From CBFHOS01 sp965657645 (lineage in GTDB: Bacteria > Pseudomonadota > Alphaproteobacteria > Puniceispirillales > Puniceispirillaceae), in assembly GCA_965657645.1 (NCBI GenBank), contig CBFHOS010000022.1:1-30943 (forward strand): a stretch of DNA of 30,943 nt, given 5' to 3'. Of this stretch, positions 1 through 8,403 are shown in pieces. A program made the translations under genes and the position numbers. Numbering within the stretch: the stretch's first letter is position 1; each line of letters opens with the position of its first letter. The notes beneath the pieces are model-generated. The model was not told the DNA's origin, did not search any database, and worked only from the letters and a program-made list of their open reading frames with translations.

Positions 1-90
1 GACAGAGCAATACAAAAGCCATGCAAGAGCCATCAATGAGCAATCATCGGTCTAAAACGGAACTATTATCAGTGCAAATTGCCGATGATT

Positions 91-119
91 TTTGAACGCC
101 GCTTTAAAAGGCGTTCAAA
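91..119. repeat. 10-bp perfect inverted repeat downstream of tolB
   Basis: Two perfectly complementary 10-base arms (91-100 and 110-119, tttgaacgcc / ggcgttcaaa) flank a 9-base loop. It lies just past the tolB stop on the minus strand, in the 154-base stretch before the expected pal gene. There is no U-tract on the 3' side of the minus-strand hairpin, so it is not a classic intrinsic terminator. It may be an mRNA-stabilising or attenuating hairpin between tolB and the next gene. Apart from this hairpin I see nothing in bases 1-154. Confidence 0.5.
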
Positions 120-154
120 TCACTGTCCCGTGCGACGCGCAAAAAGATCAATAT

Positions 155-1537
155 CTAGCGCAACAATGGTGACCATGCAGGGTCAGATGCATCTGACGGC
201 GTAATAACACGGCGCTCATTAAACCCGCTAATATCAATACGATAGAGAGCAGTAGACCCACCTGTACCATCAGCTTCATACGGATTTTGCTTGAAATACA
301 TCAACACGCGGCCATTTGGCGCCCATGTAGGCGCCTCCACCAAAAACCCATCCGCCAGCAGGCGCTCACCAGTGCCATCAACATTCATCACACCGATATA
401 GAATTGGCCGCCTGTCATCTTTGTAAAGGCAATAATATCACCACGCGGCGACCATACAGGTGTCGCATAGCGGCCATCGCCAAAGCTAATTCGGCGCACA
501 TTACTGCCGTCACTATCCATGACATAGAGTTGCTGTGAGCCAGCACGGTCAGATTCGAACACGATTCTACGACCATCGGGCGAATAAGACGGAGCCGTAT
601 CGATAGAAACCGACTTTGTTAGCTGGGAAATGGCTTGGGTGCGCATGTCCATTTCATAGACGTCGGTTAGACCATCTTTTGCCCAGCTCATAATCAGCTT
701 GTCACCCTTTGGACCAAAGCGTGGGGCAAAAGTCATTCCGGGGAACGAGCCGAGACGTTCAGTCCGGCCAGTCGCGACATCAATCAGATAGACATTCGGC
801 TGGTCGTTAAAATAGTTCAAATAGGCGACTTCATGCGCCGTTGGTGAAAACCGCGGCGTTAAAACAAGATCGAGGCCGCTGGTCAGGTAACGGTGGTTAT
901 GCCCGTCCTGATCCATGATCGCCAACCGCTTTAACCGGCGCTCTTGCGGACCAGATTCAGAGACATAGACAATCTGCGTGTCGAAATAACCGGTATCGCC
1001 GGTGAATTCCTCATAAATGAAATCTGCGATTTTGTGCGACAGCTGGCGCATCGCCGCCGGATCCGCGCTTCCTGCGCCTGAGGTCATTTCACGCTGGGTC
1101 ACAATATCCCACAGCACAAATTCAACCTGTAACTTGCCATCATCATCAATATAGCCAGAGCCAACAAGCAGGCCCTTGGCCCCAAGCGGCGCCCAATTGG
1201 CAAATTTCGGGGTGATCGCCGGTGATTTCGGCGGCGCGATAAAGGCGGCGCTATCAATTGGTGCAAACAATCCAGAGCTCAGCAAATCATTCGAGATAAT
1301 TTCCGACATCTGGCGGCCAATATCACCAACCTCGCCATCTAGCGTGGTGAAATCTGCAATAGCGATCGGCGTTGGCGCCACTTGGCCATCAGTCACCTCA
1401 ATGCGGAGCTGTGCGCTCGCTGGTGCCATTACCGAGAGGAGCATGAAACCAAAAACTGTTGCCAGAGCGCCAAAGCCCATAAACCCAAAGCCCGTAAAAC
1501 GTTTCATCGCAAGTACCATTTTTACCGTCCCATTCAT
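155..1537 (-). CDS. tolB: Tol-Pal system protein TolB (periplasmic beta-propeller)
   Basis: TolB is the periplasmic component of the Tol-Pal envelope machine. It binds Pal and is released from it by TolA driven by TolQR. The product of about 460 residues has an N-terminal signal peptide with a hydrophobic stretch ending near ASA. A TolB N-terminal domain follows, then WD-like propeller repeats visible as recurring motifs such as APSYSPDGRRIVFESDR and PVWSPRGDIIAFTK. Length matches the family, slightly extended at the N-terminus. The ATG at 1537 is chosen because AGAGACGG lies just upstream; an in-frame TTG precedes it at 1540, and an ATG at 1507 would give a more compact signal peptide. It follows tolA with a 58-base gap and is the last gene of the minus-strand tolQRAB cluster in view; pal would lie outside the window. 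Confidence 0.96.
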   Translation of the reverse strand: MNGTVKMVLAMKRFTGFGFMGFGALATVFGFMLLSVMAPASAQLRIEVTDGQVAPTPIAIADFTTLDGEVGDIGRQMSEIISNDLLSSGLFAPIDSAAFIAPPKSPAITPKFANWAPLGAKGLLVGSGYIDDDGKLQVEFVLWDIVTQREMTSGAGSADPAAMRQLSHKIADFIYEEFTGDTGYFDTQIVYVSESGPQERRLKRLAIMDQDGHNHRYLTSGLDLVLTPRFSPTAHEVAYLNYFNDQPNVYLIDVATGRTERLGSFPGMTFAPRFGPKGDKLIMSWAKDGLTDVYEMDMRTQAISQLTKSVSIDTAPSYSPDGRRIVFESDRAGSQQLYVMDSDGSNVRRISFGDGRYATPVWSPRGDIIAFTKMTGGQFYIGVMNVDGTGERLLADGFLVEAPTWAPNGRVLMYFKQNPYEADGTGGSTALYRIDISGFNERRVITPSDASDPAWSPLLR

Positions 1538-1595
1538 CAAACCGTCTCTACTCTACACCACAAACCGTTGGCATAACGTGGTTTAATATACGCAA

Positions 1596-2606
1596 TTATC
1601 GACTCAAAAACGCTGGATTAAAGCCGATATACAATCCTTTTCTTATCTGGTCGTATTTATCGGCCGGGAATGGCAAAGGCGAACATGCAAATGTTGCTCG
1701 CATTGCCTCCTGCGCCGAGACCTTGAAATAGCGATCCAGATTAAACCTCAACTTATCTTCAACTTCCACATTCATCACTGTTCCGTCCTTATCTAGCGAA
1801 ACAATTATGTCAACAATAAGGGAGTCGTTACCAGCCGCGCCGATTGGTGGCTGCCAGCATTTCGCGATATGGCTAAGGATAATGGTGATTTCATCCGCGC
1901 CGATAGCCGTATCCTTTACCTCTTTTTGCGCTTTGATTGCATTGCCTGCCGTCTGGGTCAGGGTTTTGGTCAGCACATCGGAGGCTTCTTTCCGCTGCTT
2001 GGTCTTTTTGGCTAGCTCTGCTTCTTCTGCCTGCGCCTGTAATTTGGCAAGGTTCTGCAAGGCGGCCTCACCCGCTTCACGGCGCTTTTTCTCATCCTGA
2101 GCCAGCTTATTCACCTTGCGCGCGAGTGCCTCTTGCTCTTTTTTGGCCTTTTCGCGCTCGGCCTTAGTCACCCTGTTCTTTGGCGGCTTTGGCTTTGACG
2201 TTGGTAATTGCTTTGGCAGGGCCGGCGATTTTGACGCGGTCAATTTCGGCTTTGCGATCGGCTTTTCAGGCAATATCTCGGCATCAGGCACCGGCTTTGG
2301 TGGCGCGGGCTCTGGTGTTGGTGGGACCGGCACTGGCTTTGCTGGCCGCCGCGGTGGTGGCGGCGGCGGTGGCGGTGGTGGCGGCGTCCTCACGGTTTTC
2401 TTTTTCGTCGCTTCCTGAGCCTCTTTCGCGGTGCTGACCTTATCGCCTTCGATCAAGTTATTTTCTGGCACAGTCTGCACCATATCGACCACAACAATGG
2501 CCTGCTCATCAGGCAGATCGCGGCTGAGTGAAGGCAAGCCCACAATCGCCAACAATGTGACGAGCAGGTGGAAAACAACTGAAATGATGACCGGACGCGA
2601 TGTCAT
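1596..2606 (-). CDS. tolA: Cell envelope integrity protein TolA
   Basis: TolA is the TonB-like energy-transducing protein that couples the TolQR proton channel to TolB/Pal across the periplasm. The 336-residue product starts with one transmembrane helix (residues about 7-27, VIISVVFHLLVTLLAIVGL). A proline-rich stretch follows, including a run of 11 prolines near residue 80. Next comes a Lys/Glu/Ala-rich segment (about 140-215) that should form the long helix of domain II. A C-terminal TolA/TonB-like domain includes a cysteine pair (AKCW and FACSP). The acidic/basic helix is shorter than in E. coli, and the polyproline part is typical of alphaproteobacterial TolA. The poly-Pro tract reads on the plus strand as a GGN run at about 2351-2385. 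It lies between tolR (61-base gap) and tolB. Confidence 0.93.
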   Translation of the reverse strand: MTSRPVIISVVFHLLVTLLAIVGLPSLSRDLPDEQAIVVVDMVQTVPENNLIEGDKVSTAKEAQEATKKKTVRTPPPPPPPPPPPRRPAKPVPVPPTPEPAPPKPVPDAEILPEKPIAKPKLTASKSPALPKQLPTSKPKPPKNRVTKAEREKAKKEQEALARKVNKLAQDEKKRREAGEAALQNLAKLQAQAEEAELAKKTKQRKEASDVLTKTLTQTAGNAIKAQKEVKDTAIGADEITIILSHIAKCWQPPIGAAGNDSLIVDIIVSLDKDGTVMNVEVEDKLRFNLDRYFKVSAQEAMRATFACSPLPFPADKYDQIRKGLYIGFNPAFLSR

Positions 2607-2667
2607 AATCCGTCTAAAATTCCCGTTCCGTTGGGTTCTTCAACAAGATATTCATCATCATGGGGTC

Positions 2668-3096
2668 CTAATTCGTATCCGGCAAACGCGCAACAAGCGC
2701 CACCCGTTCAAATCCGGCTGATTGAATGCGGCCCATCACCCCAAGGATCTCGCCATACACAACAGCGGCGTCGCCACGCACAAAAATACGGACCGATGGA
2801 TTGGCCTCGGAAATGGCTTTGAGCCGGGCGATTAGCTGATCCGCAGGCACTTCGGTTTCCTGCAAAAACAAGGTTCCATCCGGCTTTACCGACACCACTA
2901 GCGGGGCCGAGTCAGCACTGATCGAGCCAGCTTGGGTTTTTGGCAGATCAACCTCGACCCCGACTGTCAATAGCGGTGCAGTAACCATAAAGACAATAAG
3001 GAGCACCAGCATCACATCAACAAACGGCGTCACATTAATCTCACCCATAGGGCGATGGCGACGACCACCAGAATTGCGTTTTAATGAGGCACCCAT
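2668..3096 (-). CDS. tolR: TolR, ExbD-family subunit of the Tol proton channel
   Basis: TolR partners TolQ to form the inner-membrane proton channel that energises TolA. The 142-residue product has a short cytoplasmic N-terminus with RHRPMGEINVTPFVDVMLVLL. Its single transmembrane helix (about 23-45) carries the conserved proton-binding Asp in the FVDVML motif. The periplasmic dimerisation domain ends in the usual RIQSAGFERVALV region. Length equals the family norm. The start ATG overlaps the last base of tolQ's stop codon region, so the two are likely translationally coupled. Identity rests on the ExbD/TolR signature together with flanking tolQ and tolA. Confidence 0.96.
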   Translation of the reverse strand: MGASLKRNSGGRRHRPMGEINVTPFVDVMLVLLIVFMVTAPLLTVGVEVDLPKTQAGSISADSAPLVVSVKPDGTLFLQETEVPADQLIARLKAISEANPSVRIFVRGDAAVVYGEILGVMGRIQSAGFERVALVARLPDTN

Positions 3097-3821
3097 TAAT
3101 TACCGCCCTCATCCAATTGACGCGCGAGCAATGTGCTAAATTCCTCGGCAAATGTCTCAAAGCGCGCACCAAGCCGCTCAAGATCGCCAGAAAATTTATT
3201 ATAGGCAACCACCGCGGGAATGGCCGCGGCCAGACCAAGAGCCGTCGCAAAAAGCGCCTCGGCAATACCGGGGGCAACCACCGCAAGGCTGGTATTTTTT
3301 GACTCGGCAATAGATTGGAACGAACTCATGATGCCCCAAACCGTGCCAAACAAACCAACAAATGGTGATACAGAGCCGATAGAGGCGAGAAAATTCATCC
3401 CGCGCTCTAGGCGTTCCATTTCACGGGTGATCGTAAAGCTCATCGAGCGATCAATCCGGCCAACCAAAGATGCCCGCAAATCAGACCGACCGGCATGGGC
3501 CAGACCGCGCGCCGTGGCCCGCCGCCATTCGCGCATTGCCGCCACAAACACCCGCGACATGCCATCACGCGGATCGGCGCCCGTATCGTCATATAGTTGA
3601 TCGAGCGATCCACCAGACCAAAAGGCATCTTCAAAAGCCTGTGCCAGGGCACGTTCACGGCGTACCGCCATAACTTTGTCGATGATAATGGCCCAGCACC
3701 AGATCGATGCACCAATCAATAAAAACATCACCAGCTTGACCACAGGGTCGGCGGCCAAAAACAGCCCCCACATGCTCAGATCGGCGCTGGAATGAGTAAC
3801 TACGGTCTCAACAGAATTCAT
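3096..3821 (-). CDS. tolQ: TolQ, MotA/TolQ/ExbB-family proton channel
   Basis: TolQ is the polytopic subunit of the Tol motor. The 241-residue product has a first transmembrane helix near residues 27-48 (VVKLVMFLLIGASIWCWAII). Two further helices form the channel-type domain, with the motifs SPFVGLFGTVWGIMSSF and EALFATALGLAAAIPAVVAYN. Length and topology match TolQ. The C-terminal tail is the expected short cytoplasmic segment. It follows ybgC after 37 bases and overlaps tolR, the standard tol operon order. The other member of this superfamily in the window (15202-16317) is clearly a different subfamily with an extended C-terminus. Confidence 0.96.
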   Translation of the reverse strand: MNSVETVVTHSSADLSMWGLFLAADPVVKLVMFLLIGASIWCWAIIIDKVMAVRRERALAQAFEDAFWSGGSLDQLYDDTGADPRDGMSRVFVAAMREWRRATARGLAHAGRSDLRASLVGRIDRSMSFTITREMERLERGMNFLASIGSVSPFVGLFGTVWGIMSSFQSIAESKNTSLAVVAPGIAEALFATALGLAAAIPAVVAYNKFSGDLERLGARFETFAEEFSTLLARQLDEGGN

Positions 3822-3858
3822 CTAAATCCCCACTTTGGCTTTCTTTCAAAGGTGCCAT

Positions 3859-4368
3859 CTATTTGCCGGCATCATGTGCTAGCTTCTGTCTAATTGTATC
3901 TGGCACGCGTTGCGGCCGCGCCCCGCCCTTATCATCAAAACGAACGCATACTATATCGACGAGAAGTCGGGCAAGAATGTGGCCATTTTCGTGATTGATA
4001 ACAGTTTGTTCAATTTTTAGTGACGCGCCGCCGATCTTTAGCATTTCGCTGGTGATCCGCAACGGCGTGCCGAGCGTTGCCGCCTCGGTGTAATCGATCT
4101 CAATCCGGCGCACGACAAAGGCGAAACCTTCATCCGCCCCATCATTCACTCCGGCCTTCATTTGGGCAATATAATCCTCTTGGAAAATGCCAATAGAGCG
4201 CAGATAGCTAGAGCGCGCCCTCTCGGCAAAGGCGATATAATTGGAGTGATAAACAATGCCACCAACGTCAGTGTCTTCATAATGCACCCGCATCATGTAG
4301 TGATGAACACCATCGGCAACATACCCATCAAGAGCATTCAGATGCTCATCAGCGATGCTCGTCGTCAC
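3859..4368 (-). CDS. ybgC: YbgC-family acyl-CoA thioesterase (Tol-Pal associated)
   Basis: This is a hotdog-fold thioesterase of the 4-hydroxybenzoyl-CoA thioesterase type that is nearly always the first gene of tol-pal clusters. The 169-residue product carries the family motif YEDTDVGGIVYHSNYIAFAE, where the Asp after YE-DT is the catalytic acid, followed by ARSSYLRSIG. The N-terminus is about 20 residues longer than in E. coli YbgC. The start ATG overlaps the ruvB stop codon as ATGA. In other bacteria YbgC is linked to phospholipid metabolism and hydrolyses short or acyl-carrier-linked thioesters; the substrate here cannot be told from sequence. Confidence 0.92.
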   Translation of the reverse strand: MTTSIADEHLNALDGYVADGVHHYMMRVHYEDTDVGGIVYHSNYIAFAERARSSYLRSIGIFQEDYIAQMKAGVNDGADEGFAFVVRRIEIDYTEAATLGTPLRITSEMLKIGGASLKIEQTVINHENGHILARLLVDIVCVRFDDKGGARPQRVPDTIRQKLAHDAGK

Positions 4369-5417
4369 GCCTCATCCTCACCTTTATCTGCCGCTAGCAT
4401 GTCTAATTGCTGGGCGGTTGCGGCGGGCGGGGTAATGCCAAGATAGGCCCATCCCGCACTTGATAGGCACCGCCCCCGTGGGGTGCGCATCAATAATCCA
4501 GTTTGCATTAAATACGGCTCGATCACTTCTTCCAGCACATCGCGCTGTTCAGATAGCACCGCCGCCAGCGTTTCCACCCCAACCGGCCCACCGCCATAGC
4601 TCTCGGCAAGACAGCCAAGGTAACGCCGGTCCATCGCATCCAAACCGTTGGCATCCACCTCTAATCGGCCCAGCGCAACATCGGCGATATCGCGGGTAAC
4701 TGTGGCATGCCCAGCCACCGCGGCAATGTCACGAACACGGCGCAACAAACGACCGGCAACACGCGGTGTTCCGCGTGCCCGACCCGCAATTTCCAGCGCG
4801 CCATCAGCCGCAAGATCAAGCCCAAGCTTGACCGCCTGTTTGTTGAGAATTGTCGATAATTCATCGCGGCTATAGAATTGCATCCGCATCTGGATACCGA
4901 AACGATCACGCAATGGCGTTGTTAACAGCCCCGAACGCGTTGTCGCCCCGACCAGCGTAAATGGCGGCAAATCAATCCGCACAGACCGCGCCGATGGCCC
5001 CTCGCCGATTATCAAATCGAGCTGGAAATCCTCCATCGCCGGATAGAGAATTTCTTCAACGGCAGGGTTCAGGCGGTGAATTTCATCAATGAACAACACA
5101 TCGCGCGGTTGCAAATTGGTCAATAGCGCCGCCAAATCACCGGCTCTGGCAATCACCGGACCTGAGGTGGCGCGAAAGCCGACCCCCAATTCACCAGAAA
5201 TAATCTGCGCCAAAGTGGTCTTGCCAAGACCGGGCGGGCCATGCAGTAACGTGTGATCCATCGCATCACCACGATCACGGGCCGCATGAATAAAGGTTTC
5301 CAAATTCGCCCGGCCATTGCCCTGACCGATAAATTCGGCAAGGCTGGTTGGGCGCAATGCGGTATCGGCTCGCTCAATCGGCTCGGCGCTAATCAGGCGG
5401 TCTTCATCTTGGCTCAT
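4365..5417 (-). CDS. ruvB: Holliday junction branch migration helicase RuvB
   Basis: RuvB is the hexameric AAA+ motor that drives branch migration of Holliday junctions with RuvA. The 350-residue product shows Walker A GPPGLGKTT at 60-68, Walker B LFIDEIHRLN with D111-E112, and the sensor/arginine-finger region GATTRSGLLTTPLRDRFG. The C-terminal winged-helix domain includes GGGPVGVETLAAVLSE and a TPRGR motif. Length is typical. It starts 1 base after the ruvA stop, and its stop overlaps the start of ybgC. This gives the usual ruvC-ruvA-ruvB-ybgC order of alphaproteobacteria. Confidence 0.98.
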   Translation of the reverse strand: MSQDEDRLISAEPIERADTALRPTSLAEFIGQGNGRANLETFIHAARDRGDAMDHTLLHGPPGLGKTTLAQIISGELGVGFRATSGPVIARAGDLAALLTNLQPRDVLFIDEIHRLNPAVEEILYPAMEDFQLDLIIGEGPSARSVRIDLPPFTLVGATTRSGLLTTPLRDRFGIQMRMQFYSRDELSTILNKQAVKLGLDLAADGALEIAGRARGTPRVAGRLLRRVRDIAAVAGHATVTRDIADVALGRLEVDANGLDAMDRRYLGCLAESYGGGPVGVETLAAVLSEQRDVLEEVIEPYLMQTGLLMRTPRGRCLSSAGWAYLGITPPAATAQQLDMLAADKGEDEA

Positions 5418-5418
5418 G

Positions 5419-6057
5419 CTATTGCCCCATTTCCCTGAGCGCCGCGGCGATTAGCGGCGATAGCTCATCAGCAACACCATTGGCCCGGGCCCGCATTAGC
5501 GCGGTATGCGCCTCGGCCCGCCCATAGCCAAGATTGGTCAAGGCCGAAATCGCATCACCGATAATCCCGCTAGTATCAGCATCAGATCCACCAGTACCCG
5601 CAGTCGCCTCACCACCAGCACCGCCAATTACCATGCCGCCGCCAAGGCCGGATAGTTTGCCGATTTTCTCGCTTAGTTCATTGACAACACGCTGGGCGAT
5701 TTTGGGACCAATGCCATCGGCCCTTGTCACCATCGCCTTGTCACCAGAGATGATCGCAGTGCTTAATTCTGCTGGGCTTAATACCGACAAGATCGCCATC
5801 GCGGCCTTTGCTCCGACCCCTTGTACCGTGGTCAACAGGTTAAAGGCGTCGCGCTCACCACCATCCAGAAAGCCGAATAATGTCATGCTATCTTCGCGCA
5901 CGACCATCTCGGTGAGGAGGGTGATTTCACCCTCGAGAAGGGCTATTGATGATTGGGTTTTGCCAGAAATGCTGACCTGATAGCCGACCCCTGACACATC
6001 CAAAATAGCGGCATTTGGGCCGACGGCGACGATCTTTCCCCGAAGCTGTGCGATCAT
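5419..6057 (-). CDS. ruvA: Holliday junction DNA helicase subunit RuvA
   Basis: RuvA binds four-way junctions and loads RuvB. The 212-residue product begins MIAQLRGKIVAVGPNAAILD, the canonical OB-fold start. The two helix-hairpin-helix regions are visible as LTTVQGVGAKAAMAILS and RADGIGPKIAQRVVNEL. A glycine-rich linker with GGGMVIGGAGGEATAGTGG separates the C-terminal three-helix RuvB-binding domain (ALTNLGYGRAEAHTAL). The flexible linker is somewhat longer and more Gly-rich than in E. coli. The start ATG overlaps the ruvC stop codon as ATGA, indicating coupling. Confidence 0.97.
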   Translation of the reverse strand: MIAQLRGKIVAVGPNAAILDVSGVGYQVSISGKTQSSIALLEGEITLLTEMVVREDSMTLFGFLDGGERDAFNLLTTVQGVGAKAAMAILSVLSPAELSTAIISGDKAMVTRADGIGPKIAQRVVNELSEKIGKLSGLGGGMVIGGAGGEATAGTGGSDADTSGIIGDAISALTNLGYGRAEAHTALMRARANGVADELSPLIAAALREMGQ

Positions 6058-6710
6058 TGACCATCCTCATTACTGCCGCTTGGCTTTTTACTCTTGCCAC
6101 TGGCTCGCTGGGCATCTTTTGCAAGCGCAGCTTCGATTGCTTTTGACAGATTGGACGCTCCAGAATCACTAGCCGACCCGCCGCTCTTTCTCTTTTTTGA
6201 ACCTACACTGACGGCATTGGCAACGCCAGATATATTAGCCCCACTCATGCCCGCATCATTGGCCCCGGCAATGGCAATGGCCAGCGCATCGGCGGCGTCC
6301 GCATTTGCCGCCTGTACGTTCAATAGCCGGTTTACCATGTCTTGAATTTGCCGTTTATCGGCGGTGCCAGTGCCGGTGACGGTCTTTTTCACCAAGCGGG
6401 CGGCAAGCTCGCCGACCCCTAGATCATGCTGGCCGCACACCATCATCGCAACCCCGCGGGCCATCCCCAGCTTTAACGCCGAGGCCGCAGATTTGGCGAC
6501 AAAGATTTCCTCGATGACCGCATGCGCTGGCCGGAATGACGTGATCACCTCACCAAGTTCCTTGGCAATGACCGCCAACCGATCAGCATCAGGCAATTTG
6601 GGATCAGGCTTGATCACCCCATTACCAAGATGACGAAGCCGTCCAGCCTCGGTGTCGATCACGCCCCAACCGGTGTTGCGAATTCCAGGATCAATGCCAA
6701 GAATACGCAT
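6054..6710 (-). CDS. ruvC: Crossover junction endodeoxyribonuclease RuvC
   Basis: RuvC is the nuclease that cuts Holliday junctions. The product of about 218 residues has the RNase-H-like core with MRILGIDPG (Asp7 is the first metal ligand), AVIEEIFVAKS (catalytic Glu), and the paired aspartates in NADAADALAIAIA. The core ends near residue 160. The remaining 55 residues are a Ser/Gly/Lys-rich tail not found in the E. coli protein and are probably disordered. The ATG at 6710 is preferred over an in-frame TTG directly upstream because GGCGG precedes it at suitable spacing. It lies 9 bases after yebC and overlaps ruvA. Confidence 0.96.
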   Translation of the reverse strand: MRILGIDPGIRNTGWGVIDTEAGRLRHLGNGVIKPDPKLPDADRLAVIAKELGEVITSFRPAHAVIEEIFVAKSAASALKLGMARGVAMMVCGQHDLGVGELAARLVKKTVTGTGTADKRQIQDMVNRLLNVQAANADAADALAIAIAGANDAGMSGANISGVANAVSVGSKKRKSGGSASDSGASNLSKAIEAALAKDAQRASGKSKKPSGSNEDGQ

Positions 6711-6719
6711 CAATCCGCC

Positions 6720-7460
6720 CTAGGCCAATTTGGCTAGGATGTCTTCGGGGATATCAAAGTTTGATGAGATATTCTGCACATCATCATTGTCATCTAGCGC
6801 ATCAAGCAATTTCAGCATGGTCGATGCCTGCTGTTCATTTACCTCGATGGTGTTTTGCGGCTTCCAGACGAGACCGGCTTCTTCTGGCGCCCCAAAGGCT
6901 TCGTTGAGCGCTTCACTCACCGTGTTGTAATCCTCGGTGGCACAGGTGATCTCGTGGCCGTTTTCATCCGATTCAACATTATCGGCACCGGCCTCAAGCG
7001 CGGCCTCAAAAACAGTATCCGCATCGCCAGCGTCAACCGGATAGATCATCTGGCCAACGCGGTCGAACATAAAGCTAACCGAGCCAGTTTCACCCAGCGA
7101 ACCACCATATTTATTAAAGGCGGCGCGGACTTCAGAGGCCGTGCGGTTTCTGTTGTCAGTCATGGTTTCAACGATGAGTGCGGTTCCGCCGGGGCCATAG
7201 CCTTCATAGCGAATTTCATCATAAGTCTCGCCCTCGCCGCCCTCGGCCCGTTTTAGCACGCGCTCGATATTGTCTTTCGGCATATTGGCGCCTCTAGCGG
7301 CGGTCAAAGCCGTGCGCAAACGAGGGTTTGAATCGGGGTCAGTACCGGCGCGCGCGGCAACGGTAAGCTCCTTGATCAACCGGCCAAAAATCTTTGCCCG
7401 TTTTTTGTCCTGCGCACCCTTGCGATGCTGGATATTCTTAAATTTACTATGGCCTGCCAT
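6720..7460 (-). CDS. yebC: YebC/PmpR-family regulatory protein
   Basis: This is a member of the highly conserved YebC (TACO1-like) family. Members have been described as transcriptional regulators and as translation factors easing ribosome stalling. The 246-residue product begins MAGHSKFKNIQHRKGAQDKK, the family signature, and continues with the GGSLGETGSVSFMFDR motif. The acidic C-terminal part ends near DILAKLA. Length is exactly typical. It is the first gene of the ruv cluster and is separated from the upstream metallophosphoesterase gene by 145 bases. Direct function in this organism is not derivable from sequence. Confidence 0.95.
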   Translation of the reverse strand: MAGHSKFKNIQHRKGAQDKKRAKIFGRLIKELTVAARAGTDPDSNPRLRTALTAARGANMPKDNIERVLKRAEGGEGETYDEIRYEGYGPGGTALIVETMTDNRNRTASEVRAAFNKYGGSLGETGSVSFMFDRVGQMIYPVDAGDADTVFEAALEAGADNVESDENGHEITCATEDYNTVSEALNEAFGAPEEAGLVWKPQNTIEVNEQQASTMLKLLDALDDNDDVQNISSNFDIPEDILAKLA

Positions 7461-7543
7461 GCTCGTTCGACTTTTTGCTGTTAGCTATTGCTAGCTGTTG
7501 AAATTCGTAATCCCCACTTTTCTATATCAGATAATGACAAAAT

Positions 7544-7577
7544 GTAAGGGGGATAGATGGGTAAGGGGGATAGATGG
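7544..7577. repeat. 17-bp perfect tandem repeat, two copies
   Basis: The unit gtaagggggatagatgg occurs twice with no gap (7544-7560 and 7561-7577), between yebC and the YmdB-type gene. The gene-free stretch 7461-7605 holds this repeat and presumably the yebC promoter. A TATAGA-like element is visible on the minus strand, but no convincing -35 box accompanies it. Confidence 0.8.
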
Positions 7578-7605
7578 AACCTAGATCTAGCGGGACGCCA
7601 AAGCC

Positions 7606-8403
7606 CTAGGCGTGGCTTAGATGACCACCACGGCGCACAGGCTGGACATCAATTGCCAATCCATCATCACCAGTTTCGACAATCAAGCCACAGATGGTGA
7701 CCTCACCAAGCGCGACCGAAAGACGGGAACTGCCCTTGCCGGTAAATCTATCCGTTGCCGCCTGTTTTTCCATCCCGATAACACTGTCATAATCGCCGCA
7801 CATGCCGGCATCAGTCTGATAGGCCGTGCCGCCGGGTAGAATATGGTGATCGGCCGTTGGAATATGGGTATGGGTTCCAACCACCATAGAGGCGCGACCA
7901 TCGGCTAGATGACCGAGTGCCATTTTCTCTGAAGTCGCCTCGCCATGCGCATCAACCAGAATGAAATCCGCATCACGGCCAAGGCGATTACGCACCAACG
8001 CCCCATCTAACGCGGCGAAAACCGGCTCGTTCGGGGCCATGAATAAATTGGTCATCACATTAATGGCGCATAAACGCTGGCCAGCGTCATTCGTCACAAT
8101 CACATGACCATTGCCGGGTGTTCCCTCGGCCATATTAAAGGGACGGATCAAACGTGGTTCATCGACGATATATTCGAAAATCTCGCGTTTATCCCACACA
8201 TGATTGCCGGTCGTAAGGACATCGGCCCCAGCGGCAAATAACGCCTCGCATATTTTCGGAGTAACACCAAAACCGCCTGCCGCATTTTCACAATTGATCA
8301 CGGCAAAATCGACCGCCAATTCGGCCCGCAATTCTGCCAATTTTTCAATCACGACGTTGCGACCTGCGCGGCCAACAATGTCACCAAGAAATAAAACGCG
8401 CAT
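7606..8403 (-). CDS. YmdB-type metallophosphoesterase (TIGR00282 family)
   Basis: This is a calcineurin-like metallophosphoesterase related to Bacillus YmdB, a cyclic-nucleotide phosphodiesterase affecting RNA turnover and biofilm choice. The 265-residue product starts MRVLFLGDIVGRAGRNVV, where Asp8 is a metal ligand. It contains INCENAAGGFG, TTGNHVWDKRE and VVGTHTHIPTADHHILPGGTAY, all metal-site motifs of the family. Length matches. The ATG overlaps the cyclo-ligase stop as TAATG, so it is probably translated from the same mRNA. In alphaproteobacteria this gene typically follows the 5-FCL gene; its substrate there has not been settled. Confidence 0.9.
   Translation of the reverse strand: MRVLFLGDIVGRAGRNVVIEKLAELRAELAVDFAVINCENAAGGFGVTPKICEALFAAGADVLTTGNHVWDKREIFEYIVDEPRLIRPFNMAEGTPGNGHVIVTNDAGQRLCAINVMTNLFMAPNEPVFAALDGALVRNRLGRDADFILVDAHGEATSEKMALGHLADGRASMVVGTHTHIPTADHHILPGGTAYQTDAGMCGDYDSVIGMEKQAATDRFTGKGSSRLSVALGEVTICGLIVETGDDGLAIDVQPVRRGGHLSHA

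Noticed and set aside
2701..2720. tRNA-like T-loop (cccgttcaaatccgg)
   Set aside because: It is inside the tolR coding region and no acceptor, D or anticodon arms can be drawn around it.
6094..6345. Open frame antisense to ruvC
   Set aside because: Alanine/serine-rich shadow of the ruvC tail; no start-site signal or independent domain.
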